64,000 bases of DNA from Alphaproteobacteria bacterium (lineage in GTDB: Bacteria; Pseudomonadota; Alphaproteobacteria; Rhizobiales; Methyloligellaceae): NCBI GenBank assembly GCA_016869535.1, contig VGDX01000001.1, positions 62,001 to 126,000 of the forward strand, in the 5' to 3' direction. The notes beneath the pieces are model-generated. The model was not told the DNA's origin. It saw only the letters and a list, made by a program, of their open reading frames with translations, and made no database searches. Every line of letters starts with the position of its first letter. The first letter of the stretch is position 1. A program made the translations under genes and the position numbers. Shown piece by piece: positions 59,104 to 64,000 of the stretch.

Positions 59104-61545
59104 CTAATAGGGTGAGGCTGCCTCGTCTCCTCCGACGAGGATTTCCCGCTTTCCGGCATGGTTGGCGGGGCTGATGAGGCCTTCATTCTCCATGCGCTCG
59201 ACGAGTGTGGCCGCCCGGTTATAGCCGATACCGAGCCGGCGTTGCACATAGCTGGTCGAGGCCTTGCCGTCACGAAGCACGATAGCCACCGCCTGATCGT
59301 ATAGGTCGTCACCGGAATTGCCGTATGTCTCGCCTTCGCCGCCTTCTTCCTCCTCATCCTCTTCCTCGGTGACGGCTTCGAGATAGGCCGGCACACCCTG
59401 CTTCTTAAGGTGTCGCACGACCTTCTCGACTTCCTCGTCGGCGACGAATGGCCCATGCACGCGCATGATCCGGCCGCCACCGGCCATATAAAGCATATCG
59501 CCCTGGCCGAGCAGCTGCTCGGCGCCCTGTTCACCGAGAATGGTGCGGCTGTCGATCTTGGAGGTGACCTGGAAGCTCACTCTTGTCGGGAAGTTCGCCT
59601 TGATCGTACCGGTGATGACGTCGACGCTTGGGCGCTGCGTGGCGGTGACGAGATGTATGCCGGCAGCCCGGGCCATCTGGGCGAGGCGCTGAACGGCAGC
59701 CTCAATGTCCTTGCCGGCGACCATCATGAGGTCGGCCATTTCGTCGACGATTACGACGATGTAGGGCATCACATCGTAATCCATCTCCTCTTGTTCGTAG
59801 ACGGCGCGGCCGGTGGCGCGGTCGAAGCCGGTCTGTACAGTCCGCGTCAGTACCTCACCCTTGGCCTCAGCGTGCAGGATTCGGGCGTTATAACCCTTGA
59901 TGTCACGCACGCCCAATTTCGACATGCGTTTGTAGCGCTCCTCCATCTCGCGCACCGTCCATTTGAGCGCGACCACTGCCTTCTTGGGATCGGTCACCAC
60001 TGGTGCGAGCAGATGCGGGATGCCGTCATAGACGGAGAGCTCCAGCATCTTGGGATCGATCATGATAAATTTGCACTGCTCGGGCGAAAGCCGGTAGAGC
60101 AGTGAGAGAATCATGGTGTTGATGCCGACCGACTTGCCCGAGCCGGTGGTGCCGGCGATGAGCAGGTGCGGCATGCGCGACAGGTCGGTCACGATCGGCT
60201 CGCCGCCGATGGTTTTGCCAAGCGCGAGCGCAAGCCGCGCATCGGTTTCCTGGAAGTCTTCGGTTTCCAGCATTTCCCTCAGCATCACCATTTCGCGCTG
60301 ATCGTTGGGCAGTTCGATACCGATGGCATTGCGTCCCGGCACCACGGCCACACGAGCGGCTATCGCGCTCATCGATCGGGCGATGTCATCCGCAAGTCCG
60401 ATCACGCGCGAGGATTTGGTACCGGGAGCGGGCTCGAGCTCGTAGAGCGTGACAACCGGCCCGGGACGGACATTGGTGATCTCGCCCTTAACACCGAAAT
60501 CCTGAAGCACGCCTTCGAGCTCGCGGGCGTTCTCCTGTAGAACCTCGTCACTCACGCCGCGTCCTCGAGAAGAGCGCGCCTGCTGGAGAAAGCGGAAAGA
60601 TGGCGGCTCATACGGCGTATCGAGACGCGGGGTCCGTCCGATACCGGTATGCCGCTTCCTAGGTTTTTGTTCGGTCCGAGTGATGCGATAGCCTGTGATG
60701 TCTTCGCCCTCGGCATCGTTTCCCAATTCTGCCGGCGCAGAACCGAATGAAGGCTCTATACGGCCGTCGGCATAAACCTCCGGCTCCTCCTCGATATCTT
60801 CCTCGGCCTCCTCGTCATACATTTCATCGTTGTCAGATGATTTAGGCTTACGACGGAAGACACGCTTCAGTTTGGCGCCCACATGCATGACGAAATGCAT
60901 CATGCCCCCCAGCCGGGCATTAGCCCATTCACCCGCGGCGCTTGAGCGGGGCGCCCAGAGCGCGATCAACCGCGACGTGCTGGTGCCGCAAGCGAACAGA
61001 AGCAGCATTGTGCCAACAACTAAGAAGAATAATCCCGCGACGAAGGACACTGCAGCGATAGGCAGGAATGGCCCAATGATATGAGCGCCGGCCATGAAGA
61101 AATCACCGAGGATGCCGCCGAGACCATTCGGCATGGGCCAACTCTTGGGCTGCGGCAAGGCCGACAGAGCGGCGGCGAGCAGCAGGACAGCGGCGGGCCA
61201 TGCCACAAGCCTGTACCTGCGAAGGTTCGGCATGGTTTGGAAAACGAGATGCCAGCCCCAGGCAGCGAGCGGCAGGAAAAATATAATTGCGGCTAATCCC
61301 AGGGATTGGATGGCAAGGTCGGCAACGACCGCGCCATATTCTCCTAGGAGGTTACGGGGACTGACGCGAGTCGCGTTGTTCAGACTCGGGTCGTGCACCG
61401 ACCAGGTGGCAAGGCTCATCCAAGCGGCGCAAGCCACAGTGAGGATGCCGAGCCCGTAAGCGCCAAACATGAGGCGCCGCAAACCCGTTTCGACCGCGTT
61501 CGGCAGGAGGCGCCGACGCTCCTTCGATCTACTTCTTACAGCCAT
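59104..61545 (-). CDS. ftsK: DNA translocase FtsK
   Basis: Septum-located DNA pump coordinating division with chromosome segregation. 813 residues: four to five N-terminal membrane segments (to about residue 200), short acidic linker (DNDEMYDEEAEEDIEEEPE), alpha domain, RecA-like motor with Walker A IAGTTGSGKSVGINTM and Walker B YIVVIVDEMADLMM, and a C-terminal winged-helix gamma domain (ASTSYVQRRLGIGYNRAA) that reads KOPS. Five bases after the aminotransferase gene. Confidence 0.97.
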   Translation of the reverse strand: MAVRSRSKERRRLLPNAVETGLRRLMFGAYGLGILTVACAAWMSLATWSVHDPSLNNATRVSPRNLLGEYGAVVADLAIQSLGLAAIIFFLPLAAWGWHLVFQTMPNLRRYRLVAWPAAVLLLAAALSALPQPKSWPMPNGLGGILGDFFMAGAHIIGPFLPIAAVSFVAGLFFLVVGTMLLLFACGTSTSRLIALWAPRSSAAGEWANARLGGMMHFVMHVGAKLKRVFRRKPKSSDNDEMYDEEAEEDIEEEPEVYADGRIEPSFGSAPAELGNDAEGEDITGYRITRTEQKPRKRHTGIGRTPRLDTPYEPPSFRFLQQARSSRGRGVSDEVLQENARELEGVLQDFGVKGEITNVRPGPVVTLYELEPAPGTKSSRVIGLADDIARSMSAIAARVAVVPGRNAIGIELPNDQREMVMLREMLETEDFQETDARLALALGKTIGGEPIVTDLSRMPHLLIAGTTGSGKSVGINTMILSLLYRLSPEQCKFIMIDPKMLELSVYDGIPHLLAPVVTDPKKAVVALKWTVREMEERYKRMSKLGVRDIKGYNARILHAEAKGEVLTRTVQTGFDRATGRAVYEQEEMDYDVMPYIVVIVDEMADLMMVAGKDIEAAVQRLAQMARAAGIHLVTATQRPSVDVITGTIKANFPTRVSFQVTSKIDSRTILGEQGAEQLLGQGDMLYMAGGGRIMRVHGPFVADEEVEKVVRHLKKQGVPAYLEAVTEEEDEEEEGGEGETYGNSGDDLYDQAVAIVLRDGKASTSYVQRRLGIGYNRAATLVERMENEGLISPANHAGKREILVGGDEAASPY

Positions 61546-61550
61546 GTCGT

Positions 61551-62753
61551 TTAACCCAATGTGCTCACGATCCGCGTCAGGGCCTCGCGCGTGATGTCCG
61601 CTTCGTGGACAAGCGCGACCCTGACATAGTCCCGTCCCGGGCTTTCAAGGTCAGGTTGCGCATGCGTGAGGTAGGTCCCCGGCAGCACCTTGACACCACA
61701 CCCTTTCCAAAGGGTTGTCGCGGCCGCCTCGCCACCGCCAAAAGCCGCCATATTCAGCCAAAGAAAGAAGCCCCCGGCGGGGCGCCCATAAACGTAACGC
61801 CCGTCAAGCAGACGATCCGCGAGGTCGAAATTTTGCCGGTAGAGCGTCCGGCCTTCTTCGACATGGTCCTCATCAGCCCAGGCTGCGGCAGAGACATACT
61901 GCACAGGAAGAGGCACTTGTGGGCAGGCGACATTGCGGAAGCGGGTCAGCGCGGCAATGAAATCGGCATCGCCGGCGACGAAGCCGGATCTCAGTCCGGG
62001 GAGGCCGGAACGCTTGGAGAGCGAATTGAATACAACGACATTCTTAAAGCTCCCGGCTTCCCTATAGGCCGTCTCCAGGGCACCGACGGGTGGCGTGTCG
62101 CTGTAGATCTCCGAATAGCACTCGTCGGCAAAGAGCATAAAATCGAATCGCCGGGCGATGCCGATGGCGCGGGTGAGATAGTCGCTTCCGGCCACGGCGC
62201 CTTGCGGGTTCGAAGGCGAGCAAAGGTAGAGAGCAATTGTGCGCTCAAGTAGCGCCGGATCGATCGCTTCAAGGTCGGGAAGGAACCCGTTGTCGGCTGT
62301 GCTCGGCAGAAAATGTTGTTCGGCCCCGGAGGCAACCGCGGCAGCGGCATAGGCTTGATAGAAAGGATTTGGGATAAGCACCGCAGGTCTCTCGACCGAC
62401 TTGCGTGCCATCGCCGGAAAGATCGACGAGAATAGCCCCTCGCGCGAGCCATTGAGCGGCAGCACCTGACTTTCGGGTTCGATCTTTCCTTGAAGTGTTG
62501 GGTATCGACGCCCGATCCATCCAGCGATCGCTTGGCGCAAATCCGGAATACCCTTGATCGGTGGATAGCGGCCGAATGCAGTTAAATACTGCTGCAATAT
62601 CGGACCGACGAAAGGCGGGATCATCGCCTTCGGCTCACCCAGCGATAGGTCAATCGGAGAAGCACCCGGTTTGATGCCGTCGAGCCGTTGCGCTAGACGC
62701 GAAAAAGGTGAGGCGACCAGCTCGTCGAGATAGGTGTGAGCGTCGGGTTTCAT
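61551..62753 (-). CDS. class I/II aminotransferase
   Basis: PLP-dependent aminotransferase, fold type I, 400 residues from ATG 62753 (MKPDAHTYLDELV). DLSLGEPKAMIPPF at the start, YLCSPSNPQGAV, ADECYSEIY (Asp binding the pyridine nitrogen), FNSLSKRSGLPGLRSGFV (PLP lysine). Relatives upstream of ftsK in Rhizobiales are annotated as succinyldiaminopimelate aminotransferase (DapC), which fits dapB elsewhere in the window, but the substrate is not demonstrable here. Confidence 0.87.
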   Translation of the reverse strand: MKPDAHTYLDELVASPFSRLAQRLDGIKPGASPIDLSLGEPKAMIPPFVGPILQQYLTAFGRYPPIKGIPDLRQAIAGWIGRRYPTLQGKIEPESQVLPLNGSREGLFSSIFPAMARKSVERPAVLIPNPFYQAYAAAAVASGAEQHFLPSTADNGFLPDLEAIDPALLERTIALYLCSPSNPQGAVAGSDYLTRAIGIARRFDFMLFADECYSEIYSDTPPVGALETAYREAGSFKNVVVFNSLSKRSGLPGLRSGFVAGDADFIAALTRFRNVACPQVPLPVQYVSAAAWADEDHVEEGRTLYRQNFDLADRLLDGRYVYGRPAGGFFLWLNMAAFGGGEAAATTLWKGCGVKVLPGTYLTHAQPDLESPGRDYVRVALVHEADITREALTRIVSTLG

Positions 62754-62813
62754 GCGAGCGGTGTTAGGCGATGATCCCGCCCACGGCAATGGCCCTTCCA
62801 CGACAAAATAAAT

Positions 62814-62838
62814 GAGCCCCGGCGATATGCCGGGGCTC
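62814..62838 (-). terminator. intrinsic terminator of the ammonium transporter gene
   Basis: GAGCCCCGG/CCGGGGCTC, 9-bp perfect stem, loop of 7, followed on the minus strand by ATTTATTTTGTC. It sits 83 bp downstream of the amt stop. Confidence 0.8.
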
Positions 62839-62844
62839 AGGCAA

Positions 62845-62878
62845 GAGCTAGATATCAAGGGAGGTGGAGATCTAGCTC
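62845..62878. repeat. second inverted repeat after the ammonium transporter gene
   Basis: GAGCTAGAT/ATCTAGCTC, 9-bp perfect arms around 16 bases, just upstream (on the minus strand) of the terminator at 62814-62838. Possible secondary terminator or 3'-end RNA structure. Confidence 0.45.
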
Positions 62879-62920
62879 CGGATTACTAGTGTTTTGGTCC
62901 CTCGGTTGGTCACGCGGAAT

Positions 62921-64000
62921 CTACTGAACCACCTCGCCATGCAGATTGATGTCGAGGCCTTCGACTTCAGCGGCTTGCGACACTCTCACACCGACCAGAA
63001 TGTTGACGATGATGAGAATGACAAAGGTCGCCACGGCGCACCAAACGATGGTGGCAGTGATGCCCCAGATCTGGGTCAACACCTGGCCGGCATTGCCTTC
63101 AAGCAGTCCGGTCTTGCCGGCGATCGCTTCGGCGGCAAACACGCCAGTCAAAATGGCGCCGACAATACCGCCAACGCCGTGAATGCCGAACACATCGAGC
63201 GAGTCATCGTAGCCGAGCGCCTTCTTCACCGTGGTCGAGGCGAAGAAGCAGATGATGCCGGCTGCAATACCGATCCAAAGTGCGCCCATCGGCTCAACGA
63301 AGCCCGCCGCCGGTGTGATGGCCACAAGTCCGGCGACCGCGCCGGAGATTATGCCGAGAATGCTCGGTTTCTTGTGTATGAGCCACTCGGTAAACATCCA
63401 TCCCAATGCGGCGGCGGCGGTGGCGATCTGGGTCACGGCCATGGCCATACCGGCAGCGCCATTGGCGGCCACTGCGGAACCGGCATTGAAGCCGAACCAG
63501 CCGACCCACAGTAAGGAGGCACCGATCACACTATAGACGAGGTTGTGCGGCGCCATGTTTTCCGTGCCGTAGCCAGAGCGCCTGCCGAGGTAAATCGCAC
63601 ACACCAGTCCGGCGATACCGGCGTTGATATGCACGACCGTGCCACCCGCGAAGTCGAGCACGCCGGCGTTGGCCAGGAAGCCGCCGCCCCACACCCAGTG
63701 CGTGATCGGCGCGTAGACAACCAACGACCAGAGCACCATGAAGAGCAGCAACGCCGAGAATTTCATGCGGTCGACGAATGCGCCTACGATAAGAGCCGGT
63801 GTGATGATCGCGAATGTTGCCTGGAATGTGAAGAACACCGATTCCGGAATCGTCAGCGTCAGCGTGTCGATACCCACACCTTTGAGAAAGGCTTTCGACA
63901 GGCCACCGATATAGGAATTCATGCCCCCGCCGTCGGTGAAGGCGAGCGAATAACCCATCGCGAACCAGGCGATGGTGATGACGCAGCATATCGCGAAGCA
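62921..64000 (-). CDS. amtB: ammonium transporter, 5' end missing
   Basis: Amt/MEP/Rh channel for ammonium uptake, inner membrane. The open frame runs off the right edge (frame continues as AWFAMGYSLAFTDGG), so the N-terminus with the first membrane helix is lost; 359 residues remain. FTFQATFAIITPALIVGAFVDRM in parts (FQATFAIITPALI), DFAGGTVVHINAGIAGL (first pore His) and FGIHGVGGIVGAILTG (second pore His) are diagnostic. The cytosolic tail EVEGLDINLHGE is the region that meets GlnK, whose gene is expected upstream outside the window. Confidence 0.95.
   Translation of the reverse strand, partial: CFAICCVITIAWFAMGYSLAFTDGGGMNSYIGGLSKAFLKGVGIDTLTLTIPESVFFTFQATFAIITPALIVGAFVDRMKFSALLLFMVLWSLVVYAPITHWVWGGGFLANAGVLDFAGGTVVHINAGIAGLVCAIYLGRRSGYGTENMAPHNLVYSVIGASLLWVGWFGFNAGSAVAANGAAGMAMAVTQIATAAAALGWMFTEWLIHKKPSILGIISGAVAGLVAITPAAGFVEPMGALWIGIAAGIICFFASTTVKKALGYDDSLDVFGIHGVGGIVGAILTGVFAAEAIAGKTGLLEGNAGQVLTQIWGITATIVWCAVATFVILIIVNILVGVRVSQAAEVEGLDINLHGEVVQ

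Overview
The window is a stretch of a GC-rich alphaproteobacterial chromosome, most likely order Hyphomicrobiales (Rhizobiales), family unresolved. The evidence is gene order (hemE-hemJ-rho, mnmE-mnmG-rsmG-parA-parB, then holA-lptE-leuS; Tim44/mltA/Smr/secB; the ftsK-lolA-xth block), protein families such as HemJ, a CenR-like regulator, DUF2244 and DUF2628, and palindromic intergenic repeats of the kind scattered through Rhizobiales genomes. Almost everything is housekeeping. No rRNA, tRNA, CRISPR array, transposase or integrase was found.

Layout. 0-11 kb: the end of rlmN, a small convergent gene, argG translationally coupled to a frameshifted nitronate monooxygenase, oxalate decarboxylase and asparagine synthetase on the minus strand, typA, a GNAT acetyltransferase, dapB, gpmA, DUF2244. 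11-17 kb: nth (its 5' end lies in a palindromic repeat), two tiny secreted proteins each followed by a good terminator, an EI24 membrane protein, a PfkB sugar/adenosine kinase, and two paralogous outer-membrane proteins, the second frameshifted. 16.8-21.8 kb: a tight minus-strand histidine operon hisB-DUF2628-hisH-hisA-membrane ORF-hisF-hisE-coaA. 22-30 kb: hslVU, an EptA-type phosphoethanolamine transferase, a protein that looks like two outer-membrane barrels fused, Smr, mltA, Tim44-like. 30-34.4 kb: secB, then the ppsR-like/maf/aroE/coaE/dnaQ operon.

The centre of the window looks like the chromosome origin region. The 427-bp gap between the PEP-synthase-regulatory-protein family gene and hemE matches the known position of Caulobacter Cori and holds DnaA-box-like 9-mers, four GANTC sites and an AT-rich block beside hemE. 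About 11-13 kb away are two parS sites, one upstream of mnmG and one inside rsmG, beside parA and parB. rho has a C-rich leader. After parB come pyrE, holA, lptE and leuS, then yggS, an L,D-transpeptidase, a CenR-like response regulator, xth, lolA, ftsK, an aminotransferase and a partial ammonium transporter.

The accessory part is 37.8-44.4 kb, between rho and mnmE. It contains a Tat-exported nucleoside deaminase; a low-GC insert (38.8-40.3 kb) carrying a GT51 transglycosylase with no membrane anchor and a membrane/coiled-coil protein of unknown function, flanked by a decayed copy of the 3' end of the neighbouring DUF255 gene; the DUF255 gene; and a two-gene DUF5131 (phage Gp37/Gp68, three-Cys) plus TcmP cassette whose last codon overlaps the mnmE start. 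The cassette and the insert are the best candidates for an undescribed system. The two frameshifted genes may be real pseudogenes or sequencing errors.
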